From positions 1 to 45,874 of the IMG/VR virus record IMGVR_UViG_3300036806_000206: DNA of 45,874 nt; one strand, written 5' to 3'. The stretch's first letter is position 1; each line of letters begins with the position of its first letter. This stretch comes from a virus. The notes under the pieces are model-generated. The model ran no database searches and was not told the origin of the DNA. It saw only the letters and a list, made by a program, of their open reading frames with translations. The position numbers and the translations under genes were made by a program. Below are positions 1 through 6,075 of this stretch, one piece after another.

Positions 1-127
1 GGTAACGGCGCGGTAGTGAGTAACGGGGAAGTAACGGGAGAGTCTGCCCGTGACATAACGGGTCCTCAATCCGTTACCCGTAACGGAGAGGAAGAGGAAG
101 AGGAAGATACAGAGAAAGAAGAAGAAG
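1..127. repeat. Left copy of 127-bp terminal direct repeat (assembly overlap)
   Basis: These bases are identical to 45748-45874. A perfect repeat of exactly 127 bases at both ends is what a de Bruijn assembler leaves when it closes a circle with a k-mer of 127. The reading frame of the initiator gene passes through without a shift, so the true molecule or concatemer is circular or circularly permuted, 45,747 bp long. A genuine short terminal repeat is possible but less likely, because it would cut an essential gene. Confidence 0.93.
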
Positions 128-651
128 ATCTGGCGGCGGTGGAGGATCGAAGCTTCGTAGACGGGTCCGCCCCCCGGCCCGAAAACCCTCCGCCGCCGCC
201 GGTCGCTCCGCTTCCCGAAAAGCCCGACCAGCTCGCCGCCTACTTGGCCGACACGTGGCGGATAGAGAACGCCCACGAGCTCGCGAAGGCGTGGCGCCTG
301 AAATGGCGCGGCTTCGACGTGCTCGCGGAGGTGAAAAAGGCCCGCGCCTACGAGCAGGAGACGGGCAAGACGCACACGAACTCGCCGGCCGGATTCCTCC
401 GCGGCTGGCTGCGTCGGACAGCCGAGAATCCGAACCAAGCCTCGCGCGGCGCCGTTCCCGCTGCGTCGGGCAAATCCTCACGCCAGCGAGCGGAAGAATC
501 GACCCGCGAGGCGGACCTACGCGACCGCCAATTCCGCGAAGAGCAAGCCCGCGGCACGGACCCGCGCGCCCTCGTCCACCGGCTCTGGCTCTGGCAGCAC
601 TGGCCCGCCGATTTCCCGCAGTACGCCCCGCCGGAAGCGAGCGCCGGATGA
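1..651 (+). CDS. Replication initiator / replisome organiser, C-terminal part (continues from 45370)
   Basis: This is the 3' part of the gene that starts at 45370; the join adds 216 codons, giving a protein of about 342 aa. It encodes a linker with an acidic run of Glu residues, a proline-rich stretch, and then a C-terminal segment of about 130 residues rich in Arg, Lys and Trp (for example LAKAWRLKWRGFDVL). This part lacks a motif I can name; in phage O-like and DnaD-like initiators the C-terminal region contacts the helicase or helicase loader. The first 90 bases also hold GTAACGG iterons. The stop overlaps the next start as ATGA. Taken alone, the frame from the GTG at 16 would look like a 211-aa gene, but that start is an artefact of the circle being opened here. 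Confidence 0.85.
   Translation, partial: GNGAVVSNGEVTGESARDITGPQSVTRNGEEEEEEDTEKEEEDLAAVEDRSFVDGSAPRPENPPPPPVAPLPEKPDQLAAYLADTWRIENAHELAKAWRLKWRGFDVLAEVKKARAYEQETGKTHTNSPAGFLRGWLRRTAENPNQASRGAVPAASGKSSRQRAEESTREADLRDRQFREEQARGTDPRALVHRLWLWQHWPADFPQYAPPEASAG
2..135. other. Candidate replication origin, right half: iterons then purine tract
   Basis: GTAACGG lies at 2-8, 20-26, 31-37 and 80-86, with a variant (ATAACGG) at 55-61 and an inverted copy (CCGTTAC) at 71-77. The last two copies form the perfect inverted repeat CCGTTACCCGTAACGG (71-86). Two further copies lie across the join at 45731-45737 and 45742-45748. Directly after, from about 85 to 128, one strand is almost entirely A and G. Iterons inside the initiator gene followed by an easily melted or structured tract is the lambda ori plan. 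The origin role is inference. Confidence 0.65.
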
Positions 652-941
652 ACATGGACGCCAAGGTCAAATCGCTGGTCATGGAGCCGCTCCCGCAGCT
701 CGCGGAGACGCGCCGGGCGAATATCAAGCTCGCCGCCCAACTCTGCGCCGCCCGGGCCCGGGTCGCCGCGCTCGAGGCCGAGAACACCGGGCTCCGCGAC
801 TCGCTCCGCGTCTTGAATCGGCACGAAGCGCTGGCGCGTGACTTCGCTGCCATCCGGGAAGCCGAGCGGACCGCCTGCGCCCGCCTCGTGCATTCGCTCG
901 GACTCACCGAGGCAGCGAAGCGAATTCAGGAGCGCGAATGA
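648..941 (+). CDS. Small coiled-coil protein, unknown function
   Basis: Encodes 97 aa. ATG at 648 overlaps the initiator stop (ATGA), so it is probably translationally coupled to the initiator. The sequence is rich in Ala, Arg, Glu and Leu with heptad-like spacing (about residues 20-60), predicting a helical coiled coil, and ends in a second short helix. In lambdoid maps the gene after the O-like initiator is often the helicase loader, but at 97 aa and with no P-loop this is too small to be a DnaC-type ATPase. A helicase-loading role like lambda P cannot be shown. Confidence 0.75.
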   Translation: MNMDAKVKSLVMEPLPQLAETRRANIKLAAQLCAARARVAALEAENTGLRDSLRVLNRHEALARDFAAIREAERTACARLVHSLGLTEAAKRIQERE

Positions 942-1024
942 TCCCGCACCCCGACGCACCCCTAATCACGTCTCACCGCGTCATGGGTGGGCGCTACGGA
1001 CATGAGCTGGGGGGCGAGACGTGA
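938..1024 (+). CDS. Very short coupled ORF (28 aa)
   Basis: The ATG at 938 overlaps the previous stop (ATGA) and its TGA at 1022-1024 overlaps the GTG start of the next gene (GTGA at 1021). The overlap chain is the same as in neighbouring genes, which is the main evidence that this short frame is translated. The product (starting MIPHPDAPLI) has no recognised domain and may act only to pass ribosomes to the next gene. Confidence 0.5.
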   Translation: MIPHPDAPLITSHRVMGGRYGHELGGET

Positions 1025-1446
1025 GCGACAAGGTTGACGCATTGTTGGCCGACGCGCGGGCCGCGTATCCGGCCTGTGCGTCGTGCGGCGAGGATCTAGT
1101 CCCCCACGACGGCGAGTTGTGCGGCGCCTGCGCGCAGGCCGTGCGCAACGCGCTGAAAGCCACCTACGCCGAGCGAAATCAGTGCGTCGCGTTGCTCGCG
1201 CGGATGGCGCTCGCGCTCGGCTGGCGCGCTGGTGTTCGCGACCACGAAGACAAGCCCGGCGAGGAATGGGAAGCGGACTGGCGCAATCTCGTGTGCATCG
1301 ACCTGCCGAGCGGCCAAGTCTCGTGGCACTTCCATGACAGCGAGAAGCACCTCCTCGCCGAGTTGCCGCAGTATCCGGCACCGTGGGACGGACATGATAC
1401 GGCGGAGAAGTATCGCAGGGTCAACGACGCCAAGGCGGTCCCATGA
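1021..1446 (+). CDS. Zinc-ribbon phage protein, unknown function
   Basis: Encodes 141 aa from a GTG. Two Cys pairs (C19/C22 and C34/C37) near the N terminus form a probable zinc ribbon. A helical segment follows, then a C-terminal part with WHFHDSEKHLL and a tail ending HDTAEKYRRV. This C-terminal signature occurs in many uncharacterised phage proteins. Start and stop both overlap neighbours by four bases (GTGA, ATGA), placing it in the rightward early operon. No function can be assigned. Confidence 0.85.
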   Translation: MSDKVDALLADARAAYPACASCGEDLVPHDGELCGACAQAVRNALKATYAERNQCVALLARMALALGWRAGVRDHEDKPGEEWEADWRNLVCIDLPSGQVSWHFHDSEKHLLAELPQYPAPWDGHDTAEKYRRVNDAKAVP

Positions 1447-1643
1447 AGCGCCCCCGGCCAGCGTGGCAAGCGGAGCGAGCGCGGACCGCGCAGGCGCTGC
1501 GGGCTCGTGAGCGCTGCGAATACACGCCGGGCTGCGAGGGGAAGGCGATGGGCATTCTCGCGAAGCAGGACCCGTTCCGGCTCTTGCTGGCGTGCGTGCA
1601 GTGCGCCGCGGACGCGCAAAGGGCGCAGAGGGAGCGGACGTGA
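1443..1643 (+). CDS. Small basic zinc-finger-like protein
   Basis: Encodes 66 aa. The ATG at 1443 overlaps the upstream stop and the stop overlaps the next GTG. Cysteines at about 25, 31, 51 and 54 can form one zinc site; the N terminus is Arg-rich. Small zinc proteins of this kind are frequent in phage early operons and may bind nucleic acid or host proteins. The role is unknown. Confidence 0.7.
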   Translation: MKRPRPAWQAERARTAQALRARERCEYTPGCEGKAMGILAKQDPFRLLLACVQCAADAQRAQRERT

Positions 1644-2104
1644 ATCCAGCGCAGCGAATCGCAATCGAGAATCCGTGTCTGCTCGGCGAAGAGACGGCAC
1701 ACCCGCGCTTCGGCTACCTCGTGCCGAGCGGCTCCGTGGTGCTCTCCGTGAACGCCGGCTACGAGTGAATCGAGGCGAACTACGGCGGGCCGGTCTGGCA
1801 CGCCAGCGGTTGCGGACGGGATCTTTTCGCGTCGTTGCGCCTCGCGAAAGCGGCCTTGCGCGGTGTCGGTGACGCGCGGCGGGGCGAGTGGATCGAGCGC
1901 GGGCGCGGTGGCGTGTACCACGTGCGCCGTCGCCTCTCCGTCGAGGAGCAAGAGCCGATCGGCGAGGCTCGCGACATTCGCGGAACGGGCGAGGAGCGAG
2001 TGCGGCTGACGGAGTTGTTCCGGGCGTTCTCGCCGGAAGACGGCCGGCGCCTGTCGCGCATGTTCGCCGCTGCAGCGACCGCCGCCGCGCCGAGGGAAAC
2101 GTGA
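1640..2104 (+). pseudogene. Conserved early gene interrupted by an in-frame TGA
   Basis: A frame starts at the GTG at 1640 (GTGA overlap with the gene before), meets TGA at 1766-1768, and then continues open in the same frame to a stop at 2104 that overlaps the next gene (GTGA at 2101). Just after the TGA it encodes YGGPVWHAS, then GVGD, GEW and YHVRRRLS, then DIRGTGEE, an order I recognise from a common phage hypothetical family. Reading the TGA as Trp gives one 154-aa protein. Other genes here use TGA as stop, so this is not a changed code. Possible explanations: a point mutation (TGG to TGA), a base-call error, or readthrough. Alternatively two short products are made (42 aa, and a restart at TTG 1835). 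Confidence 0.65.
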
Positions 2105-2391
2105 GCGCACGATACGCGGTGTTCTGCCCGGTCACCGGGCGGTACGTGACACACGGAACCGGAACGGGTCTCGGGTGGACACTGGACCGCGACGAGGCTG
2201 ACGAGGCTGCGGCGATGAATGGCGGCGTTGTCGTGGACGCCGACGACTTCAGCGCGAATTGGCCGCTCTACGTGCTCATGGCGGCGCTGGCTGGCGAGAT
2301 GCCTGTCGAGGTGGCGACGCGGCGAATTCCAGCGGAGTGGCTGGTACAGGAATACGTGCGCAATCAAGATGCGCCGAGGAGCGGAACGTGA
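2101..2391 (+). CDS. Hypothetical early protein (96 aa)
   Basis: Encodes 96 aa from GTG 2101, overlapping the previous stop. Begins SARYAVFCPVTGRYVT and contains a predicted beta-rich N-terminal half and a helical C-terminal half, with no cysteine pairs and no membrane segment. The stop overlaps the GTG of the next gene. No family recognised. Confidence 0.7.
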   Translation: MSARYAVFCPVTGRYVTHGTGTGLGWTLDRDEADEAAAMNGGVVVDADDFSANWPLYVLMAALAGEMPVEVATRRIPAEWLVQEYVRNQDAPRSGT

Positions 2392-2699
2392 GCGAAGCTA
2401 CCGTGCTGACCAACCTGCAAGAGCGATCCGTGGCCGCGCAGGAGTCGGTCCTCGACGCCATGAAAGCCATAGCCGAGCAAGCCGCATTCGACCGGCTGAA
2501 GGCCAAAGATGCTGAGGCGCGCATGGAGCAATATCGCGCCGAGGAAGGTCGTAAGCAGGACGAGGCGCGCGCTGCGTACGAGAAGCGAATGGCCCGCTCG
2601 CTGGAATTGAACGAGGAGAGCAACGCCCTCTTGCGACGCATCGCCGAAGCGCTGGAGAGCGCCATCTTCCCCGCTCCCCGGCCCCCGAGGGAATCGTGA
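2388..2699 (+). CDS. Coiled-coil early protein (103 aa)
   Basis: Encodes 103 aa from GTG 2388. It is almost wholly helical and charged (Glu, Arg, Ala, Lys rich), with a predicted coiled coil from about residue 20 to 90. There is no catalytic motif. The four-base overlaps at both ends place it in the coupled early operon. Confidence 0.7.
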   Translation: MSEATVLTNLQERSVAAQESVLDAMKAIAEQAAFDRLKAKDAEARMEQYRAEEGRKQDEARAAYEKRMARSLELNEESNALLRRIAEALESAIFPAPRPPRES

Positions 2700-3124
2700 G
2701 TAACAGCATCGTGCGTCGGCAAGATCTGCGCGGCGTTCCGGCTATCGACAGGTTCGACTTGTACTACGTGCCAGAGCCGAACTCTGGTTGCTGGCTGTGG
2801 CTAGGCTCTCTCCGGCGCGGCTATCCGGTCATGCGTTGCGAGCAGACGTGGGCGCACCGTTTCGCATACGAGCATTTCATTGGCCCGATCCCCGCTGGCT
2901 TGCAGATCGACCACCTGTGCCGCGTTACCTGCTGCGTCAATCCCCGGCACATGGAGCCAGTAACAGCGAGGGTAAACACGTTGCGCGGAACGTCGGTGAG
3001 CGCGATGGCGGCGAAGCGCACGCATTGCCCGGCGGGGCACGAGTATTCGGGTCGAAACAACCGCGGCGATCGGATTTGCCACGCGTGCGCCAGAGAGGCG
3101 AGCCGCCGGAGGTCATGTGGCTAG
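2696..3124 (+). CDS. HNH endonuclease (homing-type)
   Basis: Encodes 142 aa. It carries the features of the small HNH endonuclease family common in phages: an N-terminal GCWLWLG segment, AHRFAYEHFIGPIP, then the HNH core QIDHLCRVTCCVNPRHME with the conserved Cys pair and NP-H motif, and a C-terminal zinc finger (CPAGH then CHAC). Such enzymes nick or cut DNA and often spread as free-standing homing genes. It sits as a coupled gene in the early operon (GTG at 2696) rather than breaking another gene, so it may have been adopted by the phage. Confidence 0.9.
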   Translation: MSNSIVRRQDLRGVPAIDRFDLYYVPEPNSGCWLWLGSLRRGYPVMRCEQTWAHRFAYEHFIGPIPAGLQIDHLCRVTCCVNPRHMEPVTARVNTLRGTSVSAMAAKRTHCPAGHEYSGRNNRGDRICHACAREASRRRSCG

Positions 3125-3560
3125 CCCGACGCAACTCACCCTGAAGCAGCTCCGCGCCGAGGGCTACACGGCCCGCGTCGTCGAGCGCTGGAACCACTAC
3201 GCCGGCATCCGGCAAGACCTGTTCGGCTTCGACGTGCTGGCGGCACGGTCCCGCGGGTACGAGCACGACGGCAACGGGATTATTACGCCGACGGGGGGCA
3301 TTCTCGGCGTGCAGGCGTGCGCCGCCGCATCGCACGCTGCACGGAAGACGAAGCTCCTTGCGAATGTCGAGGCAGCGGTCTGGCTCGCGTCCAGTGGCCG
3401 CATCGAAGTCTGGTCCTGGTCCACGCGCCGGAGCCTCGAGCGGACGAAGGCCGGGAAGCGCAGCAAGCGGCTCGTGCACCACCTCCGGCGGGAGGAAATC
3501 CGGCTCAGTGACTTCGTGCCCAATCAACCTGCAGAGCAGCCGCGGGAGGCGATCACGTGA
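3117..3560 (+). CDS. Possible PD-(D/E)XK-fold nuclease-like protein
   Basis: Encodes 147 aa from GTG 3117. The order LRAEGYTARVVERWN, then QDLFGFDVLA, then LGVQACAAASHAARK, then WLASSGRIEVWSW matches a widespread phage family that resembles restriction-endonuclease-fold proteins: an Asp after a hydrophobic strand, then a strand with Gln where many have Glu, then basic residues. The Glu-to-Gln change in the ExK position leaves activity open. It overlaps the HNH gene by eight bases. It could be a resolvase-type or repair nuclease; this is inference. Confidence 0.65.
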   Translation: MASPTQLTLKQLRAEGYTARVVERWNHYAGIRQDLFGFDVLAARSRGYEHDGNGIITPTGGILGVQACAAASHAARKTKLLANVEAAVWLASSGRIEVWSWSTRRSLERTKAGKRSKRLVHHLRREEIRLSDFVPNQPAEQPREAIT

Positions 3561-3952
3561 GCGAGCTACAGTCACCGGCATGCGTGAATTGCGGCGCGGT
3601 CGATACGTGCGTGTGCGACGAGAACGCCGACGCGGTTCGCCTCGTTCGCGAGATCACTGACGCGAACGGCGCCGCTGATATTCCGTTCATCGACGACGCT
3701 GTGAGAACCAGCATTGCCGCCGCCGAGGAGCGCGGACGGCGGAGCGGCGTCGAGGAGCGGGACGAGTTGCGGGCGCTGCTGCGCGAGGAAATGGAGCGCC
3801 AGCACTACGTGGCTGCGCCGGGGCCGGAATCGGAGGACGTGGATCTCTGCGGCGGCTGCGGCAATGCGTGGCCATGCGAGGACGCCGATTGCTTCGTGTT
3901 CAAAGCCCGCGCACTCCTCGCGCCGCGCGACTCCGGGAAGGCGAAACCATGA
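3557..3952 (+). CDS. Cysteine-rich hypothetical protein (131 aa)
   Basis: Encodes 131 aa from GTG 3557. Four Cys near the N terminus (C9, C12, C18, C20) and a second Cys cluster near residues 98-112 (CGGCGNAWPC) suggest two metal sites joined by a charged helix. No family recognised. Coupled to both neighbours by four-base overlaps. Confidence 0.7.
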   Translation: MSELQSPACVNCGAVDTCVCDENADAVRLVREITDANGAADIPFIDDAVRTSIAAAEERGRRSGVEERDELRALLREEMERQHYVAAPGPESEDVDLCGGCGNAWPCEDADCFVFKARALLAPRDSGKAKP

Positions 3953-4107
3953 CGCTTCGATGCCTGTTCTTGGGCCACAGGTGGCGCGTTACCGGATACG
4001 AGCAGCACGCCTTCCTGCGGGTGCACCATTTCGTTTGCGTGCGCTGTCGGGAGACGGCCACGGACGAGCCGCCCGAACGGTGGGACTCATGTTCCTGGCC
4101 CTCTTGA
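3949..4107 (+). CDS. Small C-H-C-C zinc protein, DUF1660-like
   Basis: Encodes 52 aa from ATG 3949 (ATGA). The pattern C5, H10, then C30-x2-C33 (CLFLGHRW then FVCVRC) fits the short phage zinc proteins annotated as DUF1660. Function in that family is not established to my knowledge. The next start (4089) lies inside its 3' end. Confidence 0.7.
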   Translation: MTLRCLFLGHRWRVTGYEQHAFLRVHHFVCVRCRETATDEPPERWDSCSWPS

Positions 4108-4199
4108 GGCAATTGCGCGGGAAGCCGGACGGTGAAGTCGTGCCGATCGGGCGCACCCGCGCGCCGCGGCGCGTCAAAACGGAACCGGAGGCGGCATGA
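4089..4199 (+). CDS. Short basic ORF (36 aa)
   Basis: ATG 4089 lies inside the preceding gene and the frame stops at 4199, overlapping the next ATG (ATGA at 4196). The product starts MFLALLRQLRG and is basic. The overlap with a strong downstream start is the only support. No function is suggested. Confidence 0.45.
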   Translation: MFLALLRQLRGKPDGEVVPIGRTRAPRRVKTEPEAA

Positions 4200-4462
4200 C
4201 GAGCGAGCAGATCGCGGAGTTGCGGACGCTGACGCACCGCTGCCGTGGCGGCTTGCCGCCGTGCGAGTGCGACATTCCTGAGTATCTCGGAGACGACGGC
4301 AAGGGCAGGGACGCTCCGCTGCCTGTGCTGCAGAAGCTCCTCGACGAGCGCGAGGCGCTGCTGGGGGCGCTGAAGCGCGCGACAGACGCGATTGCCGCCG
4401 AATGGGGCGACTCGTCCGCGCAGGAGCTTCGCGCCATCATCGCGAAGGCGGAAGCGCCATGA
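4196..4462 (+). CDS. Hypothetical early protein (88 aa)
   Basis: Encodes 88 aa from ATG 4196. Short Cys motif (CRGGLPPCECD) in the first third, followed by a long helix rich in Leu, Glu and Ala (about residues 45-85). Coupled at both ends. No family recognised. Confidence 0.7.
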   Translation: MTSEQIAELRTLTHRCRGGLPPCECDIPEYLGDDGKGRDAPLPVLQKLLDEREALLGALKRATDAIAAEWGDSSAQELRAIIAKAEAP

Positions 4463-4911
4463 CCGCCCGCGTGTGCCCGGTCCACGGCGAGTGGTCCGCC
4501 TCCGGTGTCTGCCGGTGGTGCGAGCCCAAGACGTTGCTCGACGTGGCGCTGTCCGGTCCGAAGGTGATGTCGCTGCCGGTTGCGGAGGCGACTCCGTGGG
4601 CAGCGAATCGAACGTCGCGGGAGTGGAGAGTGGACGCCGTGCCGTCGCCGACCGGCTACGAGACGACGTTCACGCTGGCAGAGAAAGTCGCCGACGCCTA
4701 CGTGTGGTGGCTCGAATGGACCGAGCCGGTAATCGACTTCGACGCGAACGCGATCCAGGAGTCGCTGCTTCTCGTCCAGCACGCCGCTCTGCGCTGGGAG
4801 CGGGTCGCGCGGAGGTGGGCGGGGAAGCATCCATCACCGTGGGCGAAGTTGGAGCGCCTCATGCGTTGGTTCTACCAGGGGCCACCGTCGCCACAGGAGC
4901 TCAAGCCATGA
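4459..4911 (+). CDS. Hypothetical protein with N-terminal zinc finger (150 aa)
   Basis: Encodes 150 aa from ATG 4459. The first 21 residues hold C6, H9, C18 and C21 (CPVHGEW, then CRWC), a compact zinc knuckle. The rest is a Trp-rich segment (WWLEW, RWERVARRW, MRWFYQG) with no recognised fold. It is the antepenultimate gene of the rightward early operon. Confidence 0.7.
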   Translation: MTARVCPVHGEWSASGVCRWCEPKTLLDVALSGPKVMSLPVAEATPWAANRTSREWRVDAVPSPTGYETTFTLAEKVADAYVWWLEWTEPVIDFDANAIQESLLLVQHAALRWERVARRWAGKHPSPWAKLERLMRWFYQGPPSPQELKP

Positions 4912-5309
4912 GCGTCCCCTCCTCCGTGGTGCGCGAGCTCGGCTGCGAGGTGCGCTGTTTCAAGTCCGTTCAAGGCGCAATGCGCTGGTACTGGCGCCGG
5001 GGCCTCGCGGACCTCTCCCCGGACGGCCCTCCTGACCCCCGCTGCTCGCTCGCGTCTGCGGAAGCGGCCCGGGATCGGGACGCGGCAACGTCCGTGCTCA
5101 TCGGTCGCTGCCTGGAGGCGGACGATCCCGAGATCGACCGATACCACCTGCACTACGCCGGGTTGTTCATTGCGTGGTGCTGCTCGTTCGATAACCAGCG
5201 GGACATCGCCGACGAGCGCGGGATGACGCTCAGCGAGTTGCGGCGAACGATGCGGTTCACGGAGACCGTGGTGGCGATGCGGATGCGGGTGCGGAGGCTT
5301 CTGGCGTGA
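4908..5309 (+). CDS. Helical protein with HTH-like C terminus; candidate late antiterminator
   Basis: Encodes 133 aa from ATG 4908. The C-terminal half (YHLHYAGLFIAW, then RDIADERGMTLSELRRTM) resembles the helix-turn-helix arrangement of sigma-like and Q-type antiterminator proteins. It lies near the end of the early operon, about 500 bases before an intrinsic terminator that separates early from late genes, which is the classical place for a Q-like protein. Sequence similarity to a named Q family is not clear to me, so the role rests mainly on position. Confidence 0.5.
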   Translation: MSVPSSVVRELGCEVRCFKSVQGAMRWYWRRGLADLSPDGPPDPRCSLASAEAARDRDAATSVLIGRCLEADDPEIDRYHLHYAGLFIAWCCSFDNQRDIADERGMTLSELRRTMRFTETVVAMRMRVRRLLA

Positions 5310-5737
5310 TCGACGTCCTCGACCCGTTCGGCCGGATCGACGAGGAGATGGCGCGCATGAAGCGCCGGGAGCCGGTGCTCCGCTCCATCCTCGCCCGTAT
5401 CCCGTCGTTCGCGGCCGTCGATGAGGTGCCGGTCACGCAGAAAGAGTACGATACACTGCTCGACGGGCAGACGCTGCCGGATAAACAGGTCATGACCGTG
5501 TGGGGCAAGCCGGTCGTCGTGCGCGAGAACGTGGAGACGTTGCTCCGCGCGAGTGACATTGCCGAGCGGCTCGGGGTAACGCGCCAGTGGGCGGCGCAGG
5601 TGATCAAGACAATTCCCGGGGCGTTCCCGGTCCGCGAGACTCCCATCCTTCGCCGGCAGGTCTGGAAGGTTGACGAGCGAGCATTCGAGCTGTGGCGGGC
5701 CGGATTTAAGTTTCCACCCTTGACAGGCGGAACATGA
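5306..5737 (+). CDS. HTH DNA-binding protein, last early gene
   Basis: Encodes 143 aa from GTG 5306. Residues about 80-135 contain a MerR/HTH_17-like element: RASDIAERLGVTRQWAAQVI followed by a wing-like VWKVDERAFELW. The N-terminal half carries a separate domain of unknown type. Being the last gene before the terminator and the late genes, it could regulate late expression or bind DNA near the packaging start. A small-terminase role is unlikely because a better candidate is at 7849. Confidence 0.7.
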   Translation: MIDVLDPFGRIDEEMARMKRREPVLRSILARIPSFAAVDEVPVTQKEYDTLLDGQTLPDKQVMTVWGKPVVVRENVETLLRASDIAERLGVTRQWAAQVIKTIPGAFPVRETPILRRQVWKVDERAFELWRAGFKFPPLTGGT

Positions 5738-5749
5738 ATCGGCAAATAC
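5720..5749 (+). promoter_or_regulatory. Weak candidate late promoter (-35 TTGACA)
   Basis: A perfect TTGACA lies at 5720-5725 in the 3' end of the preceding gene, but the hexamers 16-18 bases downstream (CAAATA, AAATAC at 5743-5749) are poor -10 matches. The position, some 60-90 bases before an intrinsic terminator, would fit a pR'-tR' pair. The weak -10 keeps this tentative. Confidence 0.25.
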
Positions 5750-5807
5750 GGATACGCTACGCGGTTGTTGCGCGTACGGCCCACTCCGGGGTCCGAATCG
5801 TGTCCAA

Positions 5808-5840
5808 GGGTCGCTGCCTCCCGCAGCGGCCCTTTTTATT
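5808..5840 (+). terminator. Intrinsic terminator between early and late genes
   Basis: The arms GGGTCGCTGC (5808-5817) and GCAGCGGCCC (5823-5832) pair over 10 bp, including one G-U pair, around a five-base loop (CTCCC). TTTTTATTT follows. It stands alone between the last early gene (stop 5737) and the first late gene (start 5855). Late transcription must either start after it or read through by antitermination. Confidence 0.88.
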
Positions 5841-5854
5841 TCCGAGGTGCCGCG

Positions 5855-6073
5855 ATGGGCATGCCGAAGCGGACTCCGAACCCGCTCGATGAGCTGCGCA
5901 AGGACGTCCTGAAGCACGGCAAGGACATCGTGGCGCTCAAGGCGCGGCTCGTCGACGCGGAACAGCGGCTCGCTAAGGCGGAGACGGCGCTCGGGGCGGT
6001 GGCGAAGGGCAGCATGCCGCCGAACGTGGAGCAGCAGACGACGCGCGAAGAGCAGCAACCGGAGACGGAGTAA
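5855..6073 (+). CDS. Small coiled-coil protein, first late gene (72 aa)
   Basis: Encodes 72 aa from ATG 5855, with a GAGGTG ribosome-binding site just upstream. Heptad-patterned helix across residues about 10-50, then a Gln/Glu/Thr-rich tail. No family recognised. It follows the terminator directly and is two bases from the lyase gene, so both probably share a transcript. Confidence 0.75.
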   Translation: MGMPKRTPNPLDELRKDVLKHGKDIVALKARLVDAEQRLAKAETALGAVAKGSMPPNVEQQTTREEQQPETE

Positions 6074-6075
6074 CG

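Noticed and set aside
1765-1872. Short gene starting at the GTG that overlaps the in-frame TGA
   Set aside because: The 35-residue product is almost all Arg, Leu and Gly, whereas the frame continuing past the TGA has conserved phage blocks.
2696-3124. HNH gene as an intron or intein remnant
   Set aside because: It is a complete coupled gene with its own start and stop between intact neighbours; no split gene was found around it.
5765-5810. Possible tRNA remnant (GTCCGAATCG looked like a T-loop)
   Set aside because: No acceptor or anticodon stem can be formed; the segment is the leader of the intrinsic terminator.
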